Positions 18,439 through 28,550 of a DNA stretch of 39,566 nucleotides are shown one piece after another. The DNA is from an uncultured Pyrinomonadaceae bacterium (GTDB lineage Bacteria; Acidobacteriota; Blastocatellia; Pyrinomonadales; Pyrinomonadaceae), in assembly GCA_902805935.1 (NCBI GenBank), contig CADCUR010000033.1, positions 1-39,566 of the forward strand, read 5' to 3'. The number at the start of each line of letters is the position of its first letter. Positions within the stretch are counted from its first letter, which is position 1. The position numbers were made by a program, and so were the translations under genes. Below the pieces are notes generated by a model. That model made no database searches and was not told the DNA's origin. It worked only from the letters and a program-made list of their open reading frames with translations.

Positions 18439-20019
18439 TTAACTTAGCGGTTGAGCGGCAGTGTTCAAAATATTGATACCACGAAAACGTGCCGACGGGC
18501 AGCCGTGCGAAACGGCGTTCGATTGTCCGGGTTCGCCTTTGCCGTCGTTGAAACTGCCGGGAATCAAATAAGTTGACGCGCCGCCGAGCGCGTCGCACGC
18601 GCCCCAAAAATCGGTCGTGCGCGATTGATAAGCGACATCTTTCAGCATTCCGGCAATTTTGCCGTTTTTGATTTCCCAGAAAGTTTGCCCGCCGAATTGA
18701 AAATTGTAACGCTGCTGGTCAATCGAATAGCTGCCGCGCCCGTAAATCATAATTCCGCGTTCGACGCCCGCGATTAAATCGTCTTGCGAGACGTTTTCCT
18801 TCGCCGGTTCTAATGAAACATTCGGCATTCGCGGAAACGGAACGCTGCCCCAACTGTCGGCGTGCAGACAGCCGTAAGAAGATTTTTTCCCGACGAGCGG
18901 CGCCAGATCGCGCGTCGTTTGCCAATCTACAAAAATGCCGTCTTTGACGAGATGCCATTTTTGTCCGGCGACGCCTTCGTCGTCGTAAGCGACGGTGGCA
19001 AGTCCCAAAGGCTGCGTTCGGTCGGCGACGAAATTAATGATTTTCGAGCCGAATTGTAATTTGCCGGTTTTGTCCGGCGTCAAAAAACTCGTTCCGGCAT
19101 AGTTGGCTTCCCAAAGTAATGCGCGGTCGAGTTCCGTCGGATGTCCGACCGATTCGTGAATCGTCAAAAACAAATGCGACGGATGCAAAACCAAATCATA
19201 TTTTCCCGGCTCGACGGTTTTGGCTGTCAGCTTCATCACGGCTTCTTCGCCTGCCAGTTTCGCTTCGCCGAACCAATCGTGATTTTCGATGTATTCGTAA
19301 CCGATGCTTTGACCTTCGCGCAACGAATTGCGCGTTTGAAAATCGCCGGTCGCGCGGTCAGTCGCGGTCACGGTAAAGGACGGATTGCCGCGAATCAGAT
19401 ACTGCTCGATGCGCGAGCCATCGCTTGTTGCGAGAAACTTCTGCTCGTTGACCCAAGCCATTGAAGAATTGACGAAACTCACGCCTTTGACCGCCAGCGC
19501 CGCTTCGTTGAGCTTCAGCAAAAATTCGATTTTGTTGTCAACCGGAACGTCGAACGGGTCTTTGAGATAGGAGCTTTTCCAATTCGCCGTTACTTTCGGA
19601 GCGACGACCATTTCAATCGGTTTTTTCTGAAAAGCCGAATTCGCGCGGGCGATTTCAACCGCTTCGGTCGTCGCGCGCCGCACTTCCGCTTCGGTCACAT
19701 TCGGACTGGCGGCAAACCCCCAAGTTCCTTTGACCAAGACGCGCACGCCGAAGCCGAAATTTTGCCCGCGCTGGACGTTTTGCACTTGCTTTTCGCGCGT
19801 GGAAATCCCTTCGAGACGATAACGATTGATGCGCACGTCGGCGTATGTTGCGCCGAGTTTTTTCGCGGTCGAAAGCGCGATGTCCGCCAGATTGTTTTTA
19901 TTGACCTCAAACGCCCGAAGCGTTTCGGCTTCGGCTTCGTAAATCCATGACGGCAAGACGGTCAACGCGCCGAGCGTCAGACCAGCCGTTTTGATAAAAT
20001 CGCGTCGGGAAAAATTCAT
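18439..20019 (-). CDS. tldD: TldD-like metalloprotease with Tat-type signal
   Basis: MNFSRRDFIKTAGLTLGALTVLPSW; HESVGHPTELDRAL metal-binding motif. Confidence 0.88.
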   Translation of the reverse strand: MNFSRRDFIKTAGLTLGALTVLPSWIYEAEAETLRAFEVNKNNLADIALSTAKKLGATYADVRINRYRLEGISTREKQVQNVQRGQNFGFGVRVLVKGTWGFAASPNVTEAEVRRATTEAVEIARANSAFQKKPIEMVVAPKVTANWKSSYLKDPFDVPVDNKIEFLLKLNEAALAVKGVSFVNSSMAWVNEQKFLATSDGSRIEQYLIRGNPSFTVTATDRATGDFQTRNSLREGQSIGYEYIENHDWFGEAKLAGEEAVMKLTAKTVEPGKYDLVLHPSHLFLTIHESVGHPTELDRALLWEANYAGTSFLTPDKTGKLQFGSKIINFVADRTQPLGLATVAYDDEGVAGQKWHLVKDGIFVDWQTTRDLAPLVGKKSSYGCLHADSWGSVPFPRMPNVSLEPAKENVSQDDLIAGVERGIMIYGRGSYSIDQQRYNFQFGGQTFWEIKNGKIAGMLKDVAYQSRTTDFWGACDALGGASTYLIPGSFNDGKGEPGQSNAVSHGCPSARFRGINILNTAAQPLS

Positions 20020-20072
20020 TTCGGTGCCTCGCTGTTAAACCGCGACAGACAAAATCCGCCGCGCGTTAAAAT

Positions 20073-21230
20073 TCAAACTTTAATGTAAATTCGCTTTCGA
20101 TACAAAAGCCACATCAGAAAAAGCCACAATATAATATATGAAATAGCATACATCAAGGATGCGTTAATCGCTGAAGCGAACGGCATAAAAATCGAATCGA
20201 AAATCCATTTTTGTAGGGGAATTGATTTGCCTTCTGCGTCCGCGCCGACTCGGATTATTCCGAAAAGTTTCGCCATCAAACCGGAAAAGACGAACAGCGC
20301 GAGCGCGTTCACGCCGAAAATGACGAACGGTTTCGCCCACCTTTTATAATTTTTGATGTCAACCAGCCAGTAACAAATACCGAGAAAACAGAGCGCCAAG
20401 CCAGCCGTGTAAAGCACATAGGAACTCGTCCAGAGCGATTTGTTAATCGGAAACCAGAAGTTCCAAGCCCAGCCGAGCGCCGTCAGAATCACGCCGAAAA
20501 AAAACATCGCCGCTACTCGTTCATAATCGTCTCGCCGGCTGCGAAGCCAATGTCCGCATAGAACCCCTGCCAAAGTGGTGGCGATTGCCGGAATGGTTGA
20601 AAGAACTCCTTCGGGGTCGAAAACCTTCGACGATTTCCAGATATGATTTTCCGTTAAAATCACACGGTCAAGATACGCCGCAAGATTGCAAGCCTTGTCA
20701 TTAAAAGTCGCAACTTCGCAGCCGGGGACGCTTATCAGAGTCATCAGCGCCCAATAAACCAACAGCAGCGCGCCGGCGATTGTCGCTTGCTGTTTCCAAT
20801 TCGTGCGAATGAAAATAAGCGACGCGACGAAGTAACAAACCGCGATGCGCTGCAAAACTCCCATAATGCGGAGGTTTGAGATGTCGAACCATTCACCTTT
20901 GCTGAAATTATAAAAAGGAAACGCCGCTAAAAATAACCCGAGCGCGAAGATGATCAGCGCGCGGCGAAGAATCTTGGTGTAAATATCGCGGTTAATTCCG
21001 CCGCTCTCGACGCGCTTGCCGAGCGCCAGCGTAATCGAAATCCCGACGATGAACAAGAAGAACGGAAAAACGAAATCGGTTGGCGTCGCGCCGTGCCATT
21101 CGGCGTGCTTGAGCGGCGAATAAATTTGGCTCCACGTTCCCGGATTATTGACCAAAACCATTCCGGCAATGGTCATTCCGCGAAATACATCGAGCGACAA
21201 TAAACGATTAGATTCGATTTCGGCGGACAT
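20073..21230 (-). CDS. NagX/HGSNAT-like heparan-alpha-glucosaminide N-acetyltransferase-type membrane protein
   Basis: LLSLDVFRGMTIAGMVLVNNPG, HAEWHGATPTDFVFPFFLFIVG; multiple TM helices. Confidence 0.88.
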   Translation of the reverse strand: MSAEIESNRLLSLDVFRGMTIAGMVLVNNPGTWSQIYSPLKHAEWHGATPTDFVFPFFLFIVGISITLALGKRVESGGINRDIYTKILRRALIIFALGLFLAAFPFYNFSKGEWFDISNLRIMGVLQRIAVCYFVASLIFIRTNWKQQATIAGALLLVYWALMTLISVPGCEVATFNDKACNLAAYLDRVILTENHIWKSSKVFDPEGVLSTIPAIATTLAGVLCGHWLRSRRDDYERVAAMFFFGVILTALGWAWNFWFPINKSLWTSSYVLYTAGLALCFLGICYWLVDIKNYKRWAKPFVIFGVNALALFVFSGLMAKLFGIIRVGADAEGKSIPLQKWIFDSIFMPFASAINASLMYAISYIILWLFLMWLLYRKRIYIKV

Positions 21231-21334
21231 TTTGTTAATTTCCTTTTAATTTTTTCTCATTCTAATCTAACTTCGCGCGTTTTCAAACTCGATACTAGGC
21301 ATTCAAATTCGCAGCCCGAAATATGAAAAACAAG

Positions 21335-21865
21335 TTACGATTGCCAACCGTTTCTCTCGCGCAACCGCGTGATGTGCGCCGTGTGGTGACGACCGTGCCA
21401 GGCGTAAAGTCCGAGCATCTGCCCTAAAGTCCATTCGCCCGATTCGGGATGAATCAATTTTCGGCAAAAATCTTCGTCGCTCATCGAATCGAGCAGCGTC
21501 GTCCAGCGCAGATGCAGATTCTCCGTAATTGCCAGCGACGGTTCGATTGGCAAAAAGCTATCCGCCAACTCCGCCCAGCGGTCTTCGTAATACGGGCGAA
21601 TCGTCGGCGCCTCTTCGGTCAGCGCGAGTTTGAAACGAACCAGCGAATTAAGATGACTGTCGGCGACGTGGTGAACCGTCTGCCGCACCGTCCAGCCACC
21701 GGGACGATACGGCGTGTCGAGCTGCTCGTCCGTCAAATTTTCGACTGCCGCTTTTAAATTACGCGGAAGTTCAACGATTTCACCGACGAATTGTTTTTTC
21801 AACTCCGGCGTAAATTCGTAATTTTTATCGAATCGTCCAATCGGATAACTTAAATCTTCGCTCAT
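21335..21865 (-). CDS. DinB/YfiT (bacillithiol transferase-like) metal-binding protein
   Basis: YRPGGWTVRQTVHHVADSHLNSLVRFKLALTE, HGRHHTAHI; ATG at 21865 (MSEDLSYPIG) preferred to the upstream in-frame ATG at 21958. Confidence 0.85.
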   Translation of the reverse strand: MSEDLSYPIGRFDKNYEFTPELKKQFVGEIVELPRNLKAAVENLTDEQLDTPYRPGGWTVRQTVHHVADSHLNSLVRFKLALTEEAPTIRPYYEDRWAELADSFLPIEPSLAITENLHLRWTTLLDSMSDEDFCRKLIHPESGEWTLGQMLGLYAWHGRHHTAHITRLRERNGWQS

Positions 21866-21902
21866 ATTTTGCTCTCGATTTTTATAATTTAATTTTCGCT
21901 GA

Positions 21903-21932
21903 CCAGAAATTGCAAATTGCCAATCGAAAATT
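21903..21932. repeat. Degenerate heptamer array between dnaB and the dinB-like gene
   Basis: GAAATTG CAAATTG CCAATCG AAAATTC. Confidence 0.55.
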
Positions 21933-21935
21933 CCG

Positions 21936-24557
21936 TCATTCTCCGAAATAATTTTCAAATCTCGTAAATTCCTTTAAAAACGCCAGCTTAACCGTTCCCG
22001 TCGGACCGTTGCGCTGTTTGGCAATCAAAAGTTCGGCAATACCCGCGTTTTCCTCCGAAGGTTTGTAATAATCCTCGCGGTAAATAAACGCCACTACGTC
22101 GGCGTCTTGCTCGATGCTGCCCGATTCGCGTAAATCCGACATCATCGGTTTCGGTGGATTACGCGCTTCGGGGGCGCGCGACAATTGCGACAAGGCGATT
22201 ATCGGCACGTTCATTTCTTTTGCCAAACCTTTCAGTTCGCGCGAGATTTGCGAAACTTCCTGCTGACGCGATTCGGTGCGCTTGCCGCCCGACATCAACT
22301 GCATATAATCAACGACAATCAAATCCAGCTTTTTCTGCTCGGTAAACAAACGTCTCGTTTTCGCGCGCATTTCAAGAACAGAAATGCCAGGCGTGTCGTC
22401 AATAAAAATCCTGGCGTTTGAAAGCGTCCCGATTGATTCGGCAAGTCTGCCCCATTCATCGCGCGTCAAGTATCCGGTGCGAAAACGGTGCGCGTCCACT
22501 CTCGCTTCGCTGCTGAGCATTCTCATCACAAGCTGCTCTTTCGACATTTCCAAACTGAAAACTGCGACGACGGCATTTTCGATTATCGCGGCGTTTTGCG
22601 CCAAAGTCAGACACAGAGCCGTATTGTGAACGCAAATGTCATTGGCGACAAAGTTATGCGTTTCGGGAATCGTTAAATCGTAAACCTGCTTTTCGCCCGC
22701 GTATTCAATCGAAACGATTTCGTCCCAATAAACTTCGCTCTGTGCCAGATTGTGCAGAGTTTCGTTTTCCAAAGCCGTTGCCAAATTCCCCAAACGTCCG
22801 CGCGTCGGCGCGCGTTTGCCGACGTGAATGTTGGTGTGTCCTTTGATTTCGGCGCGTTTCGCTAACGATGACCAAGATTCCGCGCCTTTCGACTGCTCGA
22901 TATTTTCCCAAATCTCGATTGGAATCAAATCGCCATTCGTTTGGTAATTTCTGTTTTCGAGCTTTTCTAAAGCGAGTTCCAGCGCCGCCTCTTTGCCGTA
23001 AATGCCAATTTCGCGGATAAAAGTTCTGATCGAAAGCGCGTCGGTAATATCAATCTGCCAAGCCGTATTTCTCCCGTCTTTGTATTTCACGGCGCGTTTT
23101 TTTAACTTGGCAATCACGCCGAAACGCAAAAGGAGATGCTGGACTTGGCGAATCATTTTTTCGCTGACCGAAGCATAACCGAGTTGGACTTGCTCAGTGG
23201 TGAGAACACTCGCCCAGCCGTCAGTTGCGAAAAGACGATTTAAGAAAACGGCAACGAGTTCTTTTTTTAATGTAAAAACTTCTTTCGGGATAAATTTCTG
23301 ATGACTGTCGCAGCCGTAAACGTCCAAAGTTTTCAGCCAAACGGTCAGAGCGTTTATGCCTCTGGTTTTACCGCCGACTTTGCGGATGCGAAAAGCGAAT
23401 GTTCGGTCGAATGAGTTTGATTGGACAGTTTCGACTCCGCCGAAATCATTAATGCTTTCAACGAAATCATTCTTTAAATTGACTTTACCAACCGTAAATT
23501 CGGGTGAATGTTTAGTAAGACAGCCATCGCCGAGCAAATATCCTAAAATTTTGACTTCGCACTCGCGCCACTCGTTTTGCCCGAAAACATTTATTATGCG
23601 CGGTACTGCGATTTTATTTCCGACTTTTAACTCTTCGAGTTTTTGCCAGCCGCCGATTGTTAAAAACGGGTGAGTTATCGTTGTTTCGATTTCGCGTCCG
23701 AGCTTGGTCGTCACTCGAAAAACGGGTTTGATTCCGTCGTCAATAAAATCGCTCGCCTCGATTTGCTTGAATTTGTAATCTTCTTTGAGCGTTAAAAGTT
23801 TCGCCGATTTTCGCTTGCAGATTTCTTCGATAGTTGCTGCGCTTCCGTCGCCCAAAACTACTAAGCTATTTGCTTCCAGGCACTTGCCCATTGACGGACG
23901 AGCCGCTACGATAATCAAATCGCTCGGTTGCAAGCCGGAAGTTTTCTCATCCAAATCTCGAAAGCCGGTCGAGAGTCCGGTCAGCGCGTGCGACTCGCGT
24001 TTGGCGAATTCCTGAACTTTTGCGAGAACTGTTTCGGCAATCGGCTGGACGTGCGAGAAACCTTGGCGGGTTTTCTCGTCGGCGAGCGCGAAAATCAACT
24101 GCTCGGCGTGATCGAGAATCATTTCCGCGTCTTCTTCTTCGGCGAGAGCTTCGCTGGTGATTTGATTGCAGACTTTGATGAGGTTGCGCGTCATCGCCTT
24201 GTCTTTGACGACTTTCGTGTAATCGAAAATGTCTGAAAAATGCGGCAAGCCGTAAGTTAAATTGGTGATGGTCGCCACGCCGCCGATCGAATCAATCGAG
24301 CCGTCTTTTTTGAGTTCTTCGCCGATGAGAATCGGGTCTATGCGCTCGCCTTTTTCAAACAGCGTCGTCATTGCTTTGAAAATGCGGCGATTGTTCGGCG
24401 AATAGAAATCTTCAGGAGAAATTTGTTCGATGGCTTGCGTGATCAGTTCGTTATCGAGGAGAATCGCGCCCAAAATCACGCGCTCGCTGTCGGGACTGGA
24501 CGGAAGCGGGCGTTCGAGAAATTGTTCGCGCGTTGTTTCAGGAAACGGTGTCGCCAT
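21936..24557 (-). CDS. dnaB: Replicative DNA helicase DnaB interrupted by an intein
   Basis: [10 protein letters not shown]|intein|[12 protein letters not shown]; downstream [23 protein letters not shown]. Confidence 0.97.
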   Translation of the reverse strand: MATPFPETTREQFLERPLPSSPDSERVILGAILLDNELITQAIEQISPEDFYSPNNRRIFKAMTTLFEKGERIDPILIGEELKKDGSIDSIGGVATITNLTYGLPHFSDIFDYTKVVKDKAMTRNLIKVCNQITSEALAEEEDAEMILDHAEQLIFALADEKTRQGFSHVQPIAETVLAKVQEFAKRESHALTGLSTGFRDLDEKTSGLQPSDLIIVAARPSMGKCLEANSLVVLGDGSAATIEEICKRKSAKLLTLKEDYKFKQIEASDFIDDGIKPVFRVTTKLGREIETTITHPFLTIGGWQKLEELKVGNKIAVPRIINVFGQNEWRECEVKILGYLLGDGCLTKHSPEFTVGKVNLKNDFVESINDFGGVETVQSNSFDRTFAFRIRKVGGKTRGINALTVWLKTLDVYGCDSHQKFIPKEVFTLKKELVAVFLNRLFATDGWASVLTTEQVQLGYASVSEKMIRQVQHLLLRFGVIAKLKKRAVKYKDGRNTAWQIDITDALSIRTFIREIGIYGKEAALELALEKLENRNYQTNGDLIPIEIWENIEQSKGAESWSSLAKRAEIKGHTNIHVGKRAPTRGRLGNLATALENETLHNLAQSEVYWDEIVSIEYAGEKQVYDLTIPETHNFVANDICVHNTALCLTLAQNAAIIENAVVAVFSLEMSKEQLVMRMLSSEARVDAHRFRTGYLTRDEWGRLAESIGTLSNARIFIDDTPGISVLEMRAKTRRLFTEQKKLDLIVVDYMQLMSGGKRTESRQQEVSQISRELKGLAKEMNVPIIALSQLSRAPEARNPPKPMMSDLRESGSIEQDADVVAFIYREDYYKPSEENAGIAELLIAKQRNGPTGTVKLAFLKEFTRFENYFGE
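22623..23882 (-). other. Intein (420 aa) with LAGLIDADG homing endonuclease in DnaB Walker A
   Basis: Begins [36 protein letters not shown]-like [11 protein letters not shown] and [12 protein letters not shown], ends [21 protein letters not shown] before Thr of GKT. Confidence 0.96.
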
Positions 24558-24560
24558 TAT

Positions 24561-24595
24561 TCAGTGGTCAGTGGTCAGTGGTCGGTGGTCAGGAG
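24561..24595. repeat. Heptamer tandem array (TCAGTGG)n directly upstream of dnaB
   Basis: TCAGTGG TCAGTGG TCAGTGG TCGGTGG TCAGGAG, starting 4 nt from the dnaB start codon at 24557. Confidence 0.9.
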
Positions 24596-24645
24596 TTGAC
24601 TGCAAACTACGGAAAACTGATTTTTCGGTATATTTATCAATAGAA

Positions 24646-24682
24646 AAAGACTGCAAGTTGAAAAATCAAACTCGCAGTCTTT
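24646..24682 (-). terminator. Terminator downstream of rplI
   Basis: AAAGACTGC ... GCAGTCTTT; on the minus strand the stem is followed by a T-tract (TCTTTTTC). Confidence 0.75.
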
Positions 24683-24742
24683 AGATAATAATATAAATCG
24701 AGCGGGCGAACAAAGATTTGTCTGCTTTTGATTTTCCTTTGT

Positions 24743-25306
24743 TTATTGGCTTTCCGCTTCGTCGCCCGCGTTTTTCACAGAATCTTCTACAACTTTTTCT
24801 TGCTCGTCGGTCGCTTCGGCGGCGGTTTCGACTTTAGATGATTTTTCCGCGCCGCCTTCGGCTGTGACGGTGACGGGAATTTCCAGCGTTACTTCGCGGT
24901 GCAGTTTGACGCCCGCCTTATAATCGCCGGTTCCTTTAATCGTGTCTTTTAAATTGATTTTGCGACGGTCAATTTCGTAGCCGCGCGCCTGCAGAGCTTC
25001 GGCGATGTCCATCGAAGTTACCGAGCCGAAGAGCGTTCCGTCTTTGCCGGCTTTGCGCTCGAATGCGAGCGAGATGCCGCGCATTTGTTCGGCTTGCGCC
25101 TCGGCGGTTGATTTCTCGGTCGCGGCTTTTTTCAGCAGCGATTCGCGCTCGCGGTCAATTTGCTTGACGTTGCCCTTAGTCGCCAAAGTCGCAATTCCCT
25201 TCGGAAGCAGATAATTTCGGGCGTAACCCGATTTTACTTTGACGACTTCGCCGCGTCCGCCCAGATTGTCAATGTCTTCGCGTAATAAAATGGTTGTCGT
25301 TGCCAT
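24743..25306 (-). CDS. rplI: 50S ribosomal protein bL9, acidic C-terminal extension
   Basis: ILLREDIDNLGGRGEVVKVKSGYARNYLLPKGIA. Confidence 0.95.
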   Translation of the reverse strand: MATTTILLREDIDNLGGRGEVVKVKSGYARNYLLPKGIATLATKGNVKQIDRERESLLKKAATEKSTAEAQAEQMRGISLAFERKAGKDGTLFGSVTSMDIAEALQARGYEIDRRKINLKDTIKGTGDYKAGVKLHREVTLEIPVTVTAEGGAEKSSKVETAAEATDEQEKVVEDSVKNAGDEAESQ

Positions 25307-25326
25307 AATTCTAAATTCTCCTTTCT

Positions 25327-25632
25327 CTAGTCGGTGACAAACGGAATCAAAGCCATCGAGCGGGCGCGTTTGATCGCCTGCGCGACGCGGCGCTGATCTT
25401 TGGCGGAAATTTGCGAAATTCGTCGGGGCAGAATTTTACCGCGTTCGGGAATAAACCGTTTCAAAAAATCAACGTCCTTCCAATCAATATAATCGGGAAC
25501 GAATTGACTTTGGCGACGGCGTTGAAACCGGCGCGGCGGCATTCGTTCGTTTTTCAATTCGCTGACCGCATTCAAATCAATATCGTTCAAGTCTGCAATT
25601 ACGTCGTCGTTTCTTTCTCTATTGTCTGCCAT
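25327..25632 (-). CDS. rpsR: 30S ribosomal protein bS18
   Basis: [50 protein letters not shown]. Confidence 0.96.
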   Translation of the reverse strand: MADNRERNDDVIADLNDIDLNAVSELKNERMPPRRFQRRRQSQFVPDYIDWKDVDFLKRFIPERGKILPRRISQISAKDQRRVAQAIKRARSMALIPFVTD

Positions 25633-25640
25633 TTTCTCTC

Positions 25641-26048
25641 CTATTGATTATCCTGAGTTTGATTCGCTTGATTCTCGCCGAAATTCGACGAAGAACCGCG
25701 GCGGCGCGATTGCCGGTTTTCGCGTTTCGCAGTCCACTTCGCCGCCTTTTTACGGTCTTCGTCAACGCGCACGGTAATGAACCGCATCACTGCGTCATTG
25801 ACGCGAAACCTTCGTTCAAGCTCGGCGATTTCCTGCCCCGAACCTTCGATTTCAAACAAAGTGTAATGACCTTCGGTTTTTTTCTGAATCGGATACGCGA
25901 GTTTGCGCCGACCCATTGCTTCGGTTTTGACGACCGTGCCCCCTTCCTTTTCGATCATTTGCTGAATTGCTTCGTTCAGCTTCGTAATGTCTTCGTCCGC
26001 CGTCTCCGGCGTACCGATATACATCACCTCGTAAGTTCTATTTGCCAT
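25641..26048 (-). CDS. rpsF: 30S ribosomal protein bS6
   Basis: [43 protein letters not shown]; strong SD AAAGGAGG upstream of 26048. Confidence 0.95.
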   Translation of the reverse strand: MANRTYEVMYIGTPETADEDITKLNEAIQQMIEKEGGTVVKTEAMGRRKLAYPIQKKTEGHYTLFEIEGSGQEIAELERRFRVNDAVMRFITVRVDEDRKKAAKWTAKRENRQSRRRGSSSNFGENQANQTQDNQ

Positions 26049-26105
26049 TTTTCCTCCTTTTGGCTGTTCAAGCCTCAACGCTTTTGGTTGAAGCAAGAAG
26101 GTTTG

Positions 26106-26684
26106 TTAATTAAATTGCGCCATCGCTTTTTCAATGCCGTCAGACAAGACGGCGCGAATCGCTTCGGCGCTTTGTTCTAAAACTTTTTCGACTGTTTCAA
26201 AATGCATTTTGGAAAAATTTTCCAAGACGAAATCTTTTGTATCTCTGAGCGGATGTTCGGGCTGAATCCCGATTCTTAACCGGATAAATTCTTCGGTTCG
26301 CAAACATCCGATAATTGATTTTAAACCGTTGTGTCCGCCCGCCGAACCTTTTGCGCGCAGTCGCAGCGTCCCGAGCGGCAAAGCTAAATCATCGCTTATA
26401 ACAATCAACTTTTCCCGGCTACGCGTTTCCTTCTTCAGCAGGCAGCCAATTGCTTCGCCGCTCAAATTCATAAAAGTCTGCGGCTTGACGAGTTCGACTT
26501 TTTGATTTTCAATTTCGGCGCGTCCGATGAGCGAGCGGCATTCTTCGCGTTTGACTTGCGTCTGAAATTCACGCGCTAGCCAATCAACGAGCATAAAACC
26601 GAGATTATGCCTGGTTTTTTCGTAGCGCGCGCCCGGATTTCCCAAACCGACGATTAACCAATTCGTTTCAGACGACCGATTCAT
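26106..26684 (-). CDS. pth: Peptidyl-tRNA hydrolase
   Basis: WLIVGLGNPGARYEKTRHNLGFMLVD, TFMNLSGEAI, GSAGGHNGLKSII. Confidence 0.95.
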   Translation of the reverse strand: MNRSSETNWLIVGLGNPGARYEKTRHNLGFMLVDWLAREFQTQVKREECRSLIGRAEIENQKVELVKPQTFMNLSGEAIGCLLKKETRSREKLIVISDDLALPLGTLRLRAKGSAGGHNGLKSIIGCLRTEEFIRLRIGIQPEHPLRDTKDFVLENFSKMHFETVEKVLEQSAEAIRAVLSDGIEKAMAQFN

Positions 26685-26715
26685 AAACAAAAAAATCGCA
26701 ATCTGAAAACATAGA

Positions 26716-27366
26716 TTAGCCTTCGCCGCCTTCGTCGTCTTTTTCGTCTTTGCCGATAACTTCCGGTTCAGCCGGCGTTTCGAGTTGTGGTTCGAGTTCT
26801 TCTTCCTTGACGACGACAATTGAAACGACGACCGATTCGGGCAACTCGTGAACTTCGACGCCTTCGCCGATTTTCATATCCGAGACGTGAATTGATTCGC
26901 CGACATTTAAGTCAGTCACGTCAACTTCCAGGAATTCGGGAATTTGGCTCGGCTCGCACAAAACTTTGATTTCTCTGAGCTGCTGATTCAGAACCGCGCC
27001 TTCTTCCTTGAGTCCGATGGCTTCGCCGACGAGATGAATCGCCACTGTAACTTCGATTTTTTCGCCCTTCGCTAAACGGCGCAAATCGGCGTGAACGAGC
27101 CGACCTCTGAGCGCGTCAATCTGGCGGTCGTGAAAAATCACATCGCCCGTGCCTTCGCCGACCATATCAATCGTAAAAATCGTGTTCTGTCCCGAATCCG
27201 AGCGCAAAATCGCCGCCAAATCTTTCAATTCAACAACTGCCGCCACCGCTTCCGCGCCGGCGCCGTAAATCGAGATCGGAATTTTTCCCGCAGCGCGTAG
27301 CCGCCGCGAGTCGTTCTTGCCGCGCCCTTCTCTTTTTTCTGCTTTTACTACAACTTTCTCTGCCAT
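26716..27366 (-). CDS. rplY: 50S ribosomal protein bL25 (Ctc family)
   Basis: VKAEKREGRGKNDSRRLRAAGKIPISIYGAG, VHADLRRLAKGEKIEVTVAIHLVGEAIGLKEEGAVL. Confidence 0.93.
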   Translation of the reverse strand: MAEKVVVKAEKREGRGKNDSRRLRAAGKIPISIYGAGAEAVAAVVELKDLAAILRSDSGQNTIFTIDMVGEGTGDVIFHDRQIDALRGRLVHADLRRLAKGEKIEVTVAIHLVGEAIGLKEEGAVLNQQLREIKVLCEPSQIPEFLEVDVTDLNVGESIHVSDMKIGEGVEVHELPESVVVSIVVVKEEELEPQLETPAEPEVIGKDEKDDEGGEG

Positions 27367-27372
27367 ATTTTT

Positions 27373-27417
27373 AAGTTTCAGGTTTCAAGTTTCAAGTCAA
27401 TCGCCTGAAATCTGAAG
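27373..27417. repeat. Paired inverted heptamer arms upstream of rplY
   Basis: AAGTTTC AGGTTTC AAGTTTC ... CCTGAAA TCTGAAG. Confidence 0.75.
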
Positions 27418-27423
27418 CCAATT

Positions 27424-28380
27424 CTAAATGAATAATGACGAAACGCTCGTTTCGTCGTGGATTGATTTGATTCCCGAAGCGAGCAATTTCGCCACGCTCA
27501 AAACTTCGATTCTGCCGTCGGCTTCAAGTGCTTTCCCTTTCTCGCAAAGCGGAATCGTATTAGTGACGATAACTTTTTTCAGATGCGAGCTACTCAAATT
27601 CTCGACCGCTTTGCCTGATAAAACCGCGTGCGTGAAACAAGCGTAGATGCTCGCCGCGCCGCTTTTGTGCAAGGCATCGGCGACTTTGCAAATCGTGCCG
27701 CCCGTATCGCACATATCGTCAATTATCAAACAATTTTTGTCGCGAACGTCGCCGACAATGTTCATCACTTCGGCGACGTTCGCCCGTTCACGTCGTTTAT
27801 CGCATAAAGCCAAGCCAGTATTCAATCTTTTCGCATAAGCACGGGCGCGTTCCGCGCCGCCAGTGTCCGGCGCGACGACAATCATATTTTCAATCGGGTT
27901 CTCCTGAAAATAATTTACGATAACCGGCGCAGCGTATAAATGGTCAACCGGAATATCGAAAAATCCCTGAATCTGCGAAGCATGTAAATCAATTGTCAAA
28001 ACCCGTTCCGCGCCCGCCGTCGTAATCAGATTCGCCGTCAGTTTAGCGGCAATCGGAACGCGCGGACGGTCTTTTTTGTCCGAACGCGCGTAACCGAAAT
28101 ACGGCACGACCGCTGTTACCCGTTCCGCTGAAGCGCGACCGAAAGCGTCTAGCATAATCAGCAGTTCCATCAAATTTCGGTCGGTCGGCGGGCAAGTCGG
28201 CTGGATAATAAAAACGTCGGCACCGCGCGCATTTTCTTCAATCTTAAAATTAAACTCACCGTCGGAAAACCTGCCGTTGCTCGATTTTCCCAAATCGCAA
28301 CTCAAATGATGACAGATTTCTTCTGCCAATTCTGGATGCGCGTTGCCCGAAAAAATTTTGATATTGCCCGTCACGCTCAT
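27424..28380 (-). CDS. prs: Ribose-phosphate pyrophosphokinase
   Basis: IKIFSGNAHPELAEEI, SDGEFNFKI, DLHASQIQGFFDIPVDHLYA, LIIDDMCDTGGTI. Confidence 0.96.
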   Translation of the reverse strand: MSVTGNIKIFSGNAHPELAEEICHHLSCDLGKSSNGRFSDGEFNFKIEENARGADVFIIQPTCPPTDRNLMELLIMLDAFGRASAERVTAVVPYFGYARSDKKDRPRVPIAAKLTANLITTAGAERVLTIDLHASQIQGFFDIPVDHLYAAPVIVNYFQENPIENMIVVAPDTGGAERARAYAKRLNTGLALCDKRRERANVAEVMNIVGDVRDKNCLIIDDMCDTGGTICKVADALHKSGAASIYACFTHAVLSGKAVENLSSSHLKKVIVTNTIPLCEKGKALEADGRIEVLSVAKLLASGIKSIHDETSVSSLFI

Positions 28381-28455
28381 TCGCTTCTGCAAATATAAAT
28401 AAATGACGAGCAACTTTTACCCGTTCAAGTTGCCCGTCGCTTTTTTTCGGAAAAA

Positions 28456-28530
28456 TGGCTGGGGCGGGAGGACTCGAACCTACGAATGCCGGATCCAAAA
28501 ACCGGTGCCTTACCACTTGGCTACGCCCCA
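28456..28530 (-). tRNA. tRNA-Gln (anticodon TTG), CCA encoded
   Basis: TGGGGCGTAGCCAAGTGGTAAGGCACCGGTTTTTGGATCCGGCATTCGTAGGTTCGAGTCCTCCCGCCCCAGCCA folds as a cloverleaf with a 7-bp acceptor. Confidence 0.96.
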
Positions 28531-28550
28531 ACAAAAATCACAAATCGTTA

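Noticed and set aside
21866-21958. Upstream start for the DinB-like gene
   Set aside because: Extra residues come from a heptamer-repeat intergenic region and overlap the end of dnaB; MSEDLSYPIG at 21865 fits the family.
26685-26819. N-terminal extension of pth (MSSSRKKNSNHNSK...)
   Set aside because: It overlaps rplY coding sequence in another frame; the conserved Pth N-terminus starts at MNRSSETNWLIVGLGNPG (26684).
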